Made by a program: the position numbers and the translations under genes. A DNA stretch of 64,000 nucleotides from Cystobacter fuscus DSM 2262 (GTDB lineage Bacteria > Myxococcota > Myxococcia > Myxococcales > Myxococcaceae): contig NZ_ANAH02000064.1 of the NCBI RefSeq assembly GCF_000335475.2, positions 496,001 through 560,000 of the forward strand, in the 5' to 3' direction. Shown piece after piece: positions 1-8,217 of this stretch; positions within the stretch are counted from its first letter, which is position 1; each line of letters begins with the position of its first letter. Under the pieces are notes generated by a model. The model searched no databases. It was not told the DNA's origin and worked only from the letters and a program-made list of their open reading frames with translations.

Positions 1-701
1 GCCGCGACGCCACCCGACCAGGAGCTGAAGACCTGACCGGAGGGGGCTGGGTTGGCCGAGATGTTCACCACGGTGTCGGCCGCGTAGGTGCCGCCGCCCG
101 TGCCGTTGTTGACCGTCAGGGCATAGGTCGCCGTTCCACCGGTGGGCGAGCCGAGGACCTGGAACTCCGCGACCTGCGCGCCGGGGGCGCCGGTGTTCGA
201 CGCGAAGCGCAACTGGATCTCGCTCGCGGTGGTGGTCAGGGGAATGGTCACCTGATTGCCGCTCGCGGGATCGAAGGTGTAGTTCGCCGCGGCCGCCAGG
301 GTGGCGAAGGTGCCGCTCGCCGAGCTGCGCCCCAGCACCGTGATGTTCTGGGTCCGGGTGCTCCAGGCGCTGTCCGGGTTGAGCTGCAGCACCACGGCAC
401 TGACCGTGTAGCTGGCGCCGAGGTTCACCGTCAGGGTATTGGGATAGGCATTGGGCGCGCCCTCCCAGTAGGTGCTCCGGTTGCCATCGTTCGCGTTCGC
501 CGCGACATAAACCTGTGTATAACCGGAGGTCGTGATGCTCTTTCCGAGCGCGACGTTCTGGTCCAGCTTCGAAGCCACCACGCCTGTGTCGGGAGGAGTG
601 GACGGCTGCTGCTGGGGACCGCAGGCAGTCAGCATCTGAAGCAAAATCAATCCAGCACCGGGCCCGGTGCGGGCCCAGCTCGTTGCGTACCTGTCTTTCA
701 A
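1..701 (-). CDS. Secreted lipoprotein with discoidin-like domain (partial)
   Basis: The gene runs off the left edge; 233 codons are visible. I start it at a TTG with GGAGG five bases upstream. The first 30 or so residues end in LLQMLTAC-G, a lipobox, so the protein should be a lipoprotein. A short QQQPSTPP linker precedes a galactose-binding (F5/8 type C, discoidin) fold at about residues 45-180, seen in NANDGNRSTYWEG, LTVNLGASYTVSAVVLQL and QVAEFQVLG. Next comes TYALTVNNGTGGGTYAADTV, which resembles an InlB-type B-repeat with its SWSGG end. Such N-terminal modules usually bring an exported glycosidase or adhesin to polysaccharide; any catalytic part lies outside the window, so the activity is unknown. 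Confidence 0.7.
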   Translation of the reverse strand, partial: MKDRYATSWARTGPGAGLILLQMLTACGPQQQPSTPPDTGVVASKLDQNVALGKSITTSGYTQVYVAANANDGNRSTYWEGAPNAYPNTLTVNLGASYTVSAVVLQLNPDSAWSTRTQNITVLGRSSASGTFATLAAAANYTFDPASGNQVTIPLTTTASEIQLRFASNTGAPGAQVAEFQVLGSPTGGTATYALTVNNGTGGGTYAADTVVNISANPAPSGQVFSSWSGGVA

Positions 702-1053
702 CGCGACCTCCAGGGGGTAAGGCAATTCACACGCCTGCTTTTATCCACCGGGTGCGTTGGAAAGTTGCTCGTCCGAAACGCAGCCTGTGTCCTTCAGCAG
801 GCGCGATAGAGCGTATAAATCATTTTTACGGGTTAAACGAGTTAGAACTGGAATGAATGAAATTCCAGCAGATAGAGAAATTTATGTCGGAGCGGTAGGC
901 GTTGAGGTCGAACTCATCCTGTCGTCAGGCAGTCGACATTCAAGCCATGGGAGCGCATTCGGGTCTTGAATCGTTCAAGACCCGTCTGGGCGTTCGTCCG
1001 GCGAAGGGGAGGGGGTGCCTTCCGGGGGGGCGCGATGGGCCGCGCCCCAGGGG
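702..1053. other. Intergenic region with one hairpin
   Basis: About 350 bases between two minus-strand genes. It is less GC-rich than its surroundings, especially at 720-910, which fits the promoter of the partial lipoprotein gene. No convincing gene is seen. The only clear structure is the perfect hairpin at 961-983. Confidence 0.5.
961..983 (-). terminator. Perfect 10-bp hairpin downstream of MYXO-CTERM gene
   Basis: GGGTCTTGAA and TTCAAGACCC form a perfect 10-bp stem with a 3-base loop, about 70 bases past the stop of the MYXO-CTERM gene. There is no T-run on either side, so intrinsic termination is uncertain. It could also protect a transcript 3' end. Confidence 0.45.
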
Positions 1054-2595
1054 TCAGTCGAGCCGCGAGCCGTCCTGGCGACGGGCTCGCCGCGACCGGG
1101 CCAGACGCAGCAGGCCCACGAGGGCCCAGGGCCACAGCGCCGCGGACGCCGCCGCCTGGCAGCCACAGCCCGAGGGTGAGCCGGGCTCGCCGGGATCGGG
1201 ATTGCCGGAGCCCGCGTCCGGCGCATGGGTGCCGCCGTCCGGCTCCGTTCCCGCGTCGGACGGGGGGTTGCCTCCGCCATCCGGCTCCGTTCCCGCGTCG
1301 GGATCCACGCCTCCATCGCTCTCTCCCGGCGGCGCGAACGAGGACTGGGCGACGTAGATGGCGGAGCCCCATTCCTCCTGGTCGTCCTTGGGCGGGGCCA
1401 GTCCCGCGCAGAAGGAGACGTCCCCGCGGCTGTTGATCATCGGGGAGCCACCGAAGACGGGATTCGAGGGCGTCTCCTGGTCCACGCGCGCGAGGCCGAG
1501 ATCCGAGGGGAGCTCGTCGTGCTCCGTCACCACGGGCTTGAGCGACGAGCCGTCGCTCACCCACACCGCGCGCAATCCATCGGCGCGGAAGGCACGGAAG
1601 ACGACGAGCCCTTGATCATTGATGTCCGGCGGGAAGCTCTCCAACGCCTTGATGTCCCCCTGACCGTCTTGCGCGAGCGTCTTCAACTCGGCCCCATTCC
1701 ATAGGAGGAGCGCGGTGGATTTCTGCTTCGACGCATCGAGCACCGTCGCCAGGAACGCGACCTGTCCGTGGTTGTTGAGCGCGGGTTGGACCGAGGCGAA
1801 GCGGAAGATGGATGATGAGGGATTGCGTCCGCGGGACTCCGCGAGGAGGTGGGACGTCCCATCCGGCTTCCACACGCGCAGCTCCTGGAACCACTCGGTG
1901 GAGTAGGGCTGGAGATCCACCGCGGCCACGATCTGCCCCAGATCGTTGAGGTTGGGCGAGTAGAGATAGGTATAGGGACTGGCCGCGTCGAGTTCGCGGT
2001 CCGTGGCGATGAGCGTCACCTCGTAGCGCCCCTCCCGAGGGGTGTACAGGGTGTATGCGTTGCCGATGCCGACCCGGACGCGGGCCGCGAACTGCTGTGC
2101 CTCGTTGAGCACGAGGCTCGACCAGGAGGAGGAGCCCAGCGGCTCGCGAATGACACGGACCTGCTTCGGGTCGTCCACGTTCAACAGGTAGATGCCATTG
2201 TCCGCGTTGGAGTCCGCGCCCGTGACGGCGAACACCACGTTGCCTCGTGAGTCGAGGCTGGGATCCCCCATGCGGGCATCCACTCCGATGCTCGGCAGGG
2301 TGTAGATCCGCTCCCCCTTTCCCTCCACGCCATACCAGAGACTCGGGGCGCCCTCGGGCGTGATGGCCAGGGTGAAGCCCACCCGCCGGTCCTTCGTGAG
2401 GGGAAGCGTATAGCTGCCGGAGAGCAGGGCGCCCGGCTCCAGGTTGTAGGCCCCGGAGGCATTGCCCAGCATGTTGGTCCGGGCCTGGAGCTGGAAGGTG
2501 TACTCCGGCAGCGCGGCGAGGGCCGGCCCCGCCAGCAGGAGCGTCCCCAGGGCCGCGAACAGGCGATTCCGATCAACCAGTGCACCACGTCTCAT
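1054..2595 (-). CDS. MYXO-CTERM-anchored exported protein, unknown function
   Basis: 513 aa. Residues 1-27 are a Sec signal peptide ending in GPALA. The body (about 28-410) has repeated turns such as DSRGNVVFAV, NDQGLVVFRA and NSRGDVSFCA, each the NxxGxVxF pattern of a beta-rich, propeller-like protein (DUF7453-like proteins look similar; this is from memory). Residues 420-476 are a low-complexity linker of DGG, DAG and GTEPDGG. The end is SGCGCQAAAS, a hydrophobic segment and SRRARR, a MYXO-CTERM sorting tail that is trimmed and anchored at the surface in myxobacteria. It starts 27 bases after the P-type ATPase gene and is probably co-transcribed with it. Enzymatic function cannot be assigned. 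Confidence 0.85.
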   Translation of the reverse strand: MRRGALVDRNRLFAALGTLLLAGPALAALPEYTFQLQARTNMLGNASGAYNLEPGALLSGSYTLPLTKDRRVGFTLAITPEGAPSLWYGVEGKGERIYTLPSIGVDARMGDPSLDSRGNVVFAVTGADSNADNGIYLLNVDDPKQVRVIREPLGSSSWSSLVLNEAQQFAARVRVGIGNAYTLYTPREGRYEVTLIATDRELDAASPYTYLYSPNLNDLGQIVAAVDLQPYSTEWFQELRVWKPDGTSHLLAESRGRNPSSSIFRFASVQPALNNHGQVAFLATVLDASKQKSTALLLWNGAELKTLAQDGQGDIKALESFPPDINDQGLVVFRAFRADGLRAVWVSDGSSLKPVVTEHDELPSDLGLARVDQETPSNPVFGGSPMINSRGDVSFCAGLAPPKDDQEEWGSAIYVAQSSFAPPGESDGGVDPDAGTEPDGGGNPPSDAGTEPDGGTHAPDAGSGNPDPGEPGSPSGCGCQAAASAALWPWALVGLLRLARSRRARRQDGSRLD

Positions 2596-2622
2596 GGCGT
2601 TCCACCTCTCCTGTGCGGGAAA

Positions 2623-5379
2623 TCACTTGCCGCGCGAGCGCAGCCACTTCTCCAGGCCCACCACCGGCAATACCACCATTCCCGCGAGCACCGAGAGGCC
2701 GACATCCTGGAGCGACAGGGGCGCGGAGCCGAAGAGCCGTTGCAGGAAGGGCACGTACATGAAGGCGGCCTGGAGCAGCACCAGGATCCCGATGCCCACG
2801 AAGAGGGTGTGGTTGCTGAACAGGCCCACGCTCCTCAGGGAGCCCACCAGCGTGCGGCACAGCCACAGGTAGAAGATCTGGAAGCTGATGACGGTGTTGA
2901 CCGCCATCGTCTGCGCATGGGCCAGGGCCCGTGCGGGCTGTCCGGCGCCGTCCTGGCGGTAGGCCCAGAGGAACAGCCCGATCGCTCCCGCGGCCATCAG
3001 CAGCGCCACCAGGCCCGTGCGCATCACCACGAAGTGGCTGAGCACGGGCGCGTCCGGGGCCCTCGGCGGGCGTTGCATCACGTCGCGCTCACGCACCTCG
3101 AACGCCAGGGGCAGCGCCAGGGTGACGGTGGCCACCAGGTTGATCCACAGCAGTTGCGTGGGAAGCATGGCCATCAACGGCACCCACTTCCCCTCGACGT
3201 GCTGGATGGGGAAGAAGGCCACCCCGAACATGAGGATGAGCGCGAGGCCCAGGTTGGTGGGCAGCACGAAGGCGAGCGACTTGATGAGGTTGTCGTAGAC
3301 GCGCCGGCCTTCCTCCACCGCCGCGACGATGGAGGCGAAGTTGTCGTCCGTGAGCACCAGGTCCGCCGCCTCCTTGGACACCGCCGTGCCGGTGATGCCC
3401 ATGGCCACGCCGATGTTGGCCTGCTTGAGCGCGGGCGCGTCGTTGACGCCATCGCCCGTCATGGCCACCACCTGCCCCTTCGCCTGGAGCGCGCGCACCA
3501 GCCGCAGCTTGTGCTCGGGCGCCACCCGCGCGAACACGTTCGTGTCCGCCACGACCTCGGTGAGGCGCGCGTCATCCACGGCGGACAGCCGCGCGCCCGT
3601 CATCCCCGGCCGATCCGGGGCGTGGATGCCCAGCTGTACCCCGATGGCCTCCGCCGTGGCCTGGTGGTCGCCGGTCATCATCTTCACGCGAATGCCGGCG
3701 GCGTGGCAGGCCTTCACCGCCGCGAGCGCCTCCTCGCGGGGCGGATCGATCATTCCCTCCAGCCCGAGCAGCGTGAAGCCCCCCTCCGCGTCCTCCATCC
3801 GCAAGTCGTCCCCGGACGAGGGCGCGGCCTTCTGGGCCACCGCGAGCACGCGCATGCCCTGGCGCGCCAGGCGCTCCACCTCCGCCAGCACCGGCTCCGC
3901 TCCGCCCTCCAATGCGCAGCGGCGCAGCACCACCTCGGGAGCGCCCTTGAGGAGGATGCGCCGGCCCTCGGGCTCCCCCGAGTGGAGCGTGGCCATGAAC
4001 TGGTGCTCCGACTCGAAGGGGATGGCGTCCACGCGGACGTGGCGCGCGCGCTCCGCCTCCATGCGCAGGCCGACCTTCTCCGCGGCCACCACCAGCGCGC
4101 CCTCGGTGGGGTCTCCCGTCATCTCCCAGCGACCCTCCCGGGAGTGGAGCGCGGCGTCGTTGCACAACGCGCCCGCGAGCAGCAGCGCGCGCACGTCCTC
4201 GGGTGGGTGCTCCACCGGCTGGCCCTCCACCTGGAGCTGCCCTTGTGGCGCATAGCCCACTCCGCTCAGGGTGTAGCGCCCGCGAGGAGTCCACATCGCC
4301 TGCACCGTCATCTCGTTGCGCGTGAGGGTACCCGTCTTGTCCGTGCAGATGACGGTGGTGCTGCCCAGGGTCTCCACGGCCGGCAGCTTGCGGATGACGG
4401 CGCGGCGGGCCGCCATGCGCTGCACGCCGATGGCCATCGCGATGGTGACGATGGCGGGCAGGCCCTCGGGAATCGCGGCCACCGCCAGGGTGATGGCCAC
4501 CAGGACGGCCTCGCTGATGTCGTAGCCGCGCAGCAACCCCACGCCCAGGAGCACCCCGGACAGGACGATGATGGCGCCGGTGATGAGCTTGCCGATGTGC
4601 TCGAGCGCCAGGGTCATGGGCGTGCGCAAGTCGGTGGCCTGCGCCAGCAGGTGGGAGATGCGGCCCAGCTCGGTGGCTCCGCCAGTGGCCACCACCACCG
4701 CGGTCGCCGTCCCGGATGTCACCAGCGTGCCGCCGAAGACCACGCTCGCGCGATCCCCCAGCTCCGCGTCCTCCGCGACGGCGTCCACCTGCTTGCGCGA
4801 GGGCACGGACTCGCCGGTGAGCGCGGCCTCCTCGATCTGGAGGTTGCGCGCGTGCAGCAACCGGAGATCCGCGGGCACCCGGTCTCCGGACTCCAGGAGC
4901 ACCACGTCCCCGGGCACCAGGTCCGCGGCCGGCACGGACTGCTTGTGCCCACCGCGCAGCACGGGCGTGGTCTGCGGCACCATCTGGCTGAGCGCCTCGA
5001 TGGCCTTGCCGGCGCGGTACTCCTGCACGAAGCCCACGAGCGTGTTGAGGACCACCACGGCGGCCACCACCAGCCCGTCCGTCACCTTGCCCAGCAGGAC
5101 GGCGAGTACCGCGGAGGCGATGAGCACCCAGATGAGGGGGCTGTTGACCTGCCGCCACAGCAGGGTGAGCACGCCATCGCCCCGCTCGCGCTTGAGCACA
5201 TTGGGTCCATGGCGGGCGAGCCGCTCCCGGGCCTGCTCGTGCGTGAGCCCGGCCTCCGTGCTCTCCACCCGGGACAGCACGGACTCGGGGGGGAGGGCAT
5301 GCCAGTGAGCCGAGTGTCCGGACGTGCCCGGCGGGGGCCGGGTGCCCGTCTGCTCCTGGGACGTCGTGGGATCCTGCAT
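2623..5379 (-). CDS. P-type cation ATPase, type II (Ca2+-ATPase-like)
   Basis: 918 aa, the full length of PacL/SERCA-type pumps. It has an N-terminal cation-ATPase domain (about 25-95), an actuator domain with LTGES near residue 188, PEGLPAIVTIAMAIG in the fourth membrane helix, the phosphorylated aspartate in DKTGTLTRNE near 347, an ATP-binding domain with MTGDP and KGAPE, the hinge MTGDGVNDAPALKQANIGVA near 640, and six C-terminal membrane helices. The PEGLP intramembrane motif and absence of N-terminal metal-binding CxxC repeats favour Ca2+ or another hard cation over copper or zinc. It would export the cation through the inner membrane. The start has GAGGAG upstream. The exact ion cannot be read with confidence. 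Confidence 0.93.
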   Translation of the reverse strand: MQDPTTSQEQTGTRPPPGTSGHSAHWHALPPESVLSRVESTEAGLTHEQARERLARHGPNVLKRERGDGVLTLLWRQVNSPLIWVLIASAVLAVLLGKVTDGLVVAAVVVLNTLVGFVQEYRAGKAIEALSQMVPQTTPVLRGGHKQSVPAADLVPGDVVLLESGDRVPADLRLLHARNLQIEEAALTGESVPSRKQVDAVAEDAELGDRASVVFGGTLVTSGTATAVVVATGGATELGRISHLLAQATDLRTPMTLALEHIGKLITGAIIVLSGVLLGVGLLRGYDISEAVLVAITLAVAAIPEGLPAIVTIAMAIGVQRMAARRAVIRKLPAVETLGSTTVICTDKTGTLTRNEMTVQAMWTPRGRYTLSGVGYAPQGQLQVEGQPVEHPPEDVRALLLAGALCNDAALHSREGRWEMTGDPTEGALVVAAEKVGLRMEAERARHVRVDAIPFESEHQFMATLHSGEPEGRRILLKGAPEVVLRRCALEGGAEPVLAEVERLARQGMRVLAVAQKAAPSSGDDLRMEDAEGGFTLLGLEGMIDPPREEALAAVKACHAAGIRVKMMTGDHQATAEAIGVQLGIHAPDRPGMTGARLSAVDDARLTEVVADTNVFARVAPEHKLRLVRALQAKGQVVAMTGDGVNDAPALKQANIGVAMGITGTAVSKEAADLVLTDDNFASIVAAVEEGRRVYDNLIKSLAFVLPTNLGLALILMFGVAFFPIQHVEGKWVPLMAMLPTQLLWINLVATVTLALPLAFEVRERDVMQRPPRAPDAPVLSHFVVMRTGLVALLMAAGAIGLFLWAYRQDGAGQPARALAHAQTMAVNTVISFQIFYLWLCRTLVGSLRSVGLFSNHTLFVGIGILVLLQAAFMYVPFLQRLFGSAPLSLQDVGLSVLAGMVVLPVVGLEKWLRSRGK

Positions 5380-5422
5380 CGCGCGCGCTCCTCACTCCGG
5401 GGAAGTCCCGAGGATGCCCTGG

Positions 5423-5447
5423 CTCCTGGAGCGGGTGCTACCAGGAG
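5423..5447 (-). terminator. Inverted repeat between methyltransferase and ATPase
   Basis: CTCCTGG and CCAGGAG are perfect 7-bp arms around an 11-base loop, 36 bases after the methyltransferase stop and before the ATPase start. It could end or attenuate the methyltransferase transcript; no T-run follows. Confidence 0.3.
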
Positions 5448-5483
5448 TTGGGTTCTCGTCGCGCGAGAGTGGACGCGGGGTGT

Positions 5484-6131
5484 CTACTTCCGGGTGAATT
5501 GGATGAGGCAGCGGGAGGCGAAGACGTCATCCTGGTTGAAGCGGACGATGCGGCTGAGCTCCAGCTCGGGGATGTCCCGGGCCAGCTCCAGATAGTCCCG
5601 GGTGGGATCCCAGACGATGACTCCGGCGGGGATGCCCGTCTCCATGCAGAAGGGCTTGATGAGCTCCTGGTTCCTGGCCACCACGGGCAGTTCGGAGCGG
5701 ATGCAGTCGAAGAGGACGACCTTGCCGCCCCGCTTGCAGACGCGCGCCATCTCCCGGAGGACCTCCAGCGGCCTGGGCACGACGCACAAGGCGTAGGTCT
5801 CCAGCACGGCGTCGAAGCTCTCGTCGGCGAAGCTCATGTGGGTGGCGTCCATGTGCATGAGCTCGATGCTCCGTCCCGCGATGGGCAGCTTGGAGGCGGC
5901 GAGGGCGAGCATCTCGGGGGTGAAGTCGATGCCGACGACATTCACCTTGGGCGGGTAGTAGGCGAAGTTGAGGCCGCTGCCCACGCACGCCTCCAGCAGG
6001 CGGCCCCCCGGCTGGAGCTCCAGCCACTCCATGGTCTGGGCCCGGGGGGTGATGGGCTCCCACTCCGTCTTCATGACCTGCTCGTACTGCGAGGCCTGCC
6101 CATAGGCCCGGTGGATCGTTTCCGTCTTCAT
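5484..6131 (-). CDS. Class I SAM-dependent methyltransferase
   Basis: 215 aa. The glycine-rich SAM loop is LLEACVGSGLNFAYYP (about 47-62), the acidic residue that binds ribose is in VVGIDFTPEM, and LMHMDATHMSFADESFDAVL holds motif II, followed by LREMARVCKRGGKVVLFD. This is a Methyltransf_11/UbiE-like fold; the layout resembles small-molecule or phospholipid methyltransferases, but the substrate is not evident. The open frame extends upstream to 6386. I place the start at 6131 because GGGAGG lies eight bases before it and the upstream residues are not protein-like. It stands alone between the SitA-like fragment and the ATPase gene. Confidence 0.88.
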   Translation of the reverse strand: MKTETIHRAYGQASQYEQVMKTEWEPITPRAQTMEWLELQPGGRLLEACVGSGLNFAYYPPKVNVVGIDFTPEMLALAASKLPIAGRSIELMHMDATHMSFADESFDAVLETYALCVVPRPLEVLREMARVCKRGGKVVLFDCIRSELPVVARNQELIKPFCMETGIPAGVIVWDPTRDYLELARDIPELELSRIVRFNQDDVFASRCLIQFTRK

Positions 6132-6273
6132 GGTGGATGCCTCCCGCTGCGGGGTCGAAGCGCGGACACGGTGGCGACCCGGCATGTTTCGAGGCAATGG
6201 TCCTGTTTCGGGCACTTGCGCCTGCTGAACAGTTGGAGCCTCGGACGGGCTTTTCCCTGCATGCGTAGGGGAG

Positions 6274-6948
6274 TCAAACGCCTTCGTCGGGCAGGAGCGT
6301 ACGCAGGAGTTCGTCGTCGGGGCCGAGCGGGCGCCAGCCGGGAGGCGGCGGCGTGACCTGTCCCGCCTGAATCCGCACGGCGGCACTGCCGACGGGCAGG
6401 GAAAGGACGCCTGCCCGCACCAGGTGGCGCATCATCTCCACCCACTCGGCGGAAACCACAATGCGCGTGCCCATCATCACCCCGTTGCCTCCCACTACCA
6501 GGCCCATGCCAAGCAGGGCGGGAGCGGACGGAGGCACCGAGGGCAGCGAGAGCTTCAACGACGAGAGCAGGGTAAGTGCCTCGATGGCCTCCTTGAACAC
6601 CATCACCTTGGCGACGTTCTCCGCTCCCTTGCTCGCGGTCTCGAGGGTGGCGGTGAACTCGCCGGTAAGGTGGCCAACCAGCACGGGGACGACTTGCGCC
6701 GCGGCCTCCACCTGTCCTGGCTCCAGCGAGGAGAGCGTCGTCATGGCGGGCTCGAGCCGCTGCTGCCAGCGCCCCATATCCGCGAAGCCGAGCAGGGCGG
6801 CCTCAAGCCGTGGGCCGGCGAGACGCAGGAGGGCGAGCTGCATGTCCGGGTCCTCCACCTCCGCTGCGGAGGTGGTGAGCCGGGTAGCGGCGGCGAGCGG
6901 CTCCGAACCCGTCCGGACGCTCGGGGCAAAAGAAAACCCCGGAATCAC
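6274..6948 (-). pseudogene. 5'-truncated SitA-type toxin fragment
   Basis: A 224-codon open frame whose nominal GTG start lies inside the terminator stem of the adjacent tRNA, so the true 5' end is missing. The core resembles, from memory, the middle-to-C-terminal region of myxobacterial SitA/TIGR02269-type lipoproteins: DPDMQLALLRLAGPRLEAAL, then a helical stretch, a glycine-rich hydrophobic segment (LLGMGLVVGGNGVMMGTR) and VVSAEWVEMMRHLVRAGV. Full proteins of this kind normally carry a variable toxin domain after this point; here the frame ends after a short PPPPGW tail. No start signal or signal peptide is seen. I read it as a remnant left beside the tRNA. A short native gene is the alternative. 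Confidence 0.55.
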
Positions 6949-6967
6949 TCAGAGAGTGACTCCGGGG
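6928..6967 (-). terminator. Rho-independent terminator of the tRNA gene
   Basis: On the minus strand, just after the tRNA, CCCCGGA-G-TCACTC pairs with GAGTGA-T-TCCGGGG around a TCT loop and is followed by TTTTCTTTT. This is the clearest intrinsic terminator in the window. Confidence 0.9.
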
Positions 6968-6970
6968 CCT

Positions 6971-7044
6971 TGGCCAGGGTCGGACTTGAACCGACTACCT
7001 GCGGATTATGAGACCGCCGCTCTAACCAGGTGAGCTACCTGGCC
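6971..7044 (-). tRNA. tRNA with CAT anticodon (Met elongator or Ile2)
   Basis: 74 bases that fold as a full cloverleaf. The acceptor stem is GGCCAGG with CCTGGCC, the D arm is GCTC/GAGC, the anticodon loop is CTCATAA, the T arm is GTCGG-TTCAAGT-CCGAC, and the discriminator is A. CCA is not encoded. The base pair closing the anticodon loop is T-T. The CAT anticodon fits elongator tRNA-Met or the lysidine-modified tRNA-Ile2; the sequence alone does not settle which. Toxin-like fragments flank it on both sides, as expected at a recombination hot spot. Confidence 0.93.
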
Positions 7045-7299
7045 ATCAGGTAATGGCGGCGCCCTTCTACTTCTCCTCCCGCCGCCATGCAACTACTGAA
7101 TCCGGGCGAGCGGGTGGGCTCGGGCGCGACCACGGGCGGCTCTATACCACAGGGCTCGCCGGGGGCAACGAGAAGGTGCGCTCGCCGGGTGGGCCCTCTT
7201 CTGGCGTGGTCCGGCTGCCTGCGTGGCCCGTGTCCAGGAGGCCAAGGCCGCTGCTCCTCGGGTGGATTTGGATGAAGACGAACTCGCCGACCAGCCAGC

Positions 7300-7845
7300 A
7301 TGTCAGCGGCAATGCCCGCCAAGGCCCTTGTTCCGACGCACGGGCGCTCTTCTACCGCTTCTCGGGTCGTGCGCCTGGACACGGGCCAGGCCGACACTCT
7401 CGTCTTCACACCACGCCCCGGTGCCGAGCCGGTGAAGTTGAACGGCGACGAGTTCAAGGAGGCCGTGGTGAAGCGGGCCAGAGAGGTTCGGCCCTCCACT
7501 CGGCCCCAGGAAGCCGCCCGGAAGTTGTTCGAGGTCGAGGCGCGGTGTGCTGGTGCGAGCGCACCGGATGGTCCTCATCTCGATTCCCGACGTGACGGTC
7601 TCCAAGGGCCTCGCGGCGGTGATGACCGCCACCCTCATCTGCTATGTGGGCGTCGACACCTTCTGGGGCCTCGTCGTGGGCTTCAAGCGGCTGATGGACG
7701 AGGCGGATCGGGCCGTCACGTTCAACGAACTGCGCAGCGGTACGGCAAGGTGATGGGCCGCAACGCGTCGCGTGCGTTCGCCATGCTGGCCACGGTGGCG
7801 CTCGACAACACGGCGACGGTGGACACTGACGGTATGCCGGGCGGT
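7300..7845 (+). pseudogene. Decayed SitA-type lipoprotein toxin, N-terminal part
   Basis: Two reading frames hold successive parts of what looks like one SitA-type protein. The first frame has RVVRLDTGQADTLVFTPRPG, then VKLNGDEFKEAVVKRAREV and QEAARKLFEV, typical of the start of these myxobacterial lipoproteins (from memory). Coding then moves to another frame with VSKGLAAVMTATLICYVGVD and FKRLMDEADRAVTFNELRS, and returns to the first frame with RYGKVMGRNASRAFAMLATV. The block between the first two parts appears deleted, and a second small deletion breaks the ELR...RYGK junction. No signal peptide or lipobox remains in frame. After about 7845 the frame looks random. SitA proteins are transferred between siblings by outer membrane exchange. 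Confidence 0.65.
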
Positions 7846-8217
7846 GAGCGTTCCTTCGCCAGGCGACCCTCCCGGACGATTCCGTCCCCTGGACAAGGCT
7901 GCTTCTCCTGCGAACGTGTGAGATGGCGCCTGCCCTTCACCCTCTTGTTCAGAGCCCGAGAACTCATCGGCACCGAAGAACAGAATTGATGCATCGCGTC
8001 CCTGTGTCGACCATGTGCGTCGTAGGGACGGGTGGGCTTGTGTGCTTGCTGTAGGCGAATGGAGTTCTCGTAGTGGGTTGAAGTTCAATGGTGCATGAGG
8101 AGCGGAGGCGCTGCCGCGTCATGCGGGCGGCTGCCGCTCTGAATTGCTGATCGAGTTGAGCGAACGCACGAAGGAAACACGCGTGAGTCAATTCGGCATG
8201 GGGATGGGGAAGATGTC

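Noticed and set aside
1200-1320. Tandem repeats of CCGTCCGGCTCCGTTCCCGC type
   Set aside because: They encode the GTEPDGG/DAG linker of the MYXO-CTERM protein; coding low complexity explains them.
2740-5595. A 951-codon plus-strand open frame
   Set aside because: Antisense to the P-type ATPase, with His/Gln/Arg-rich nonsense composition and no start signal.
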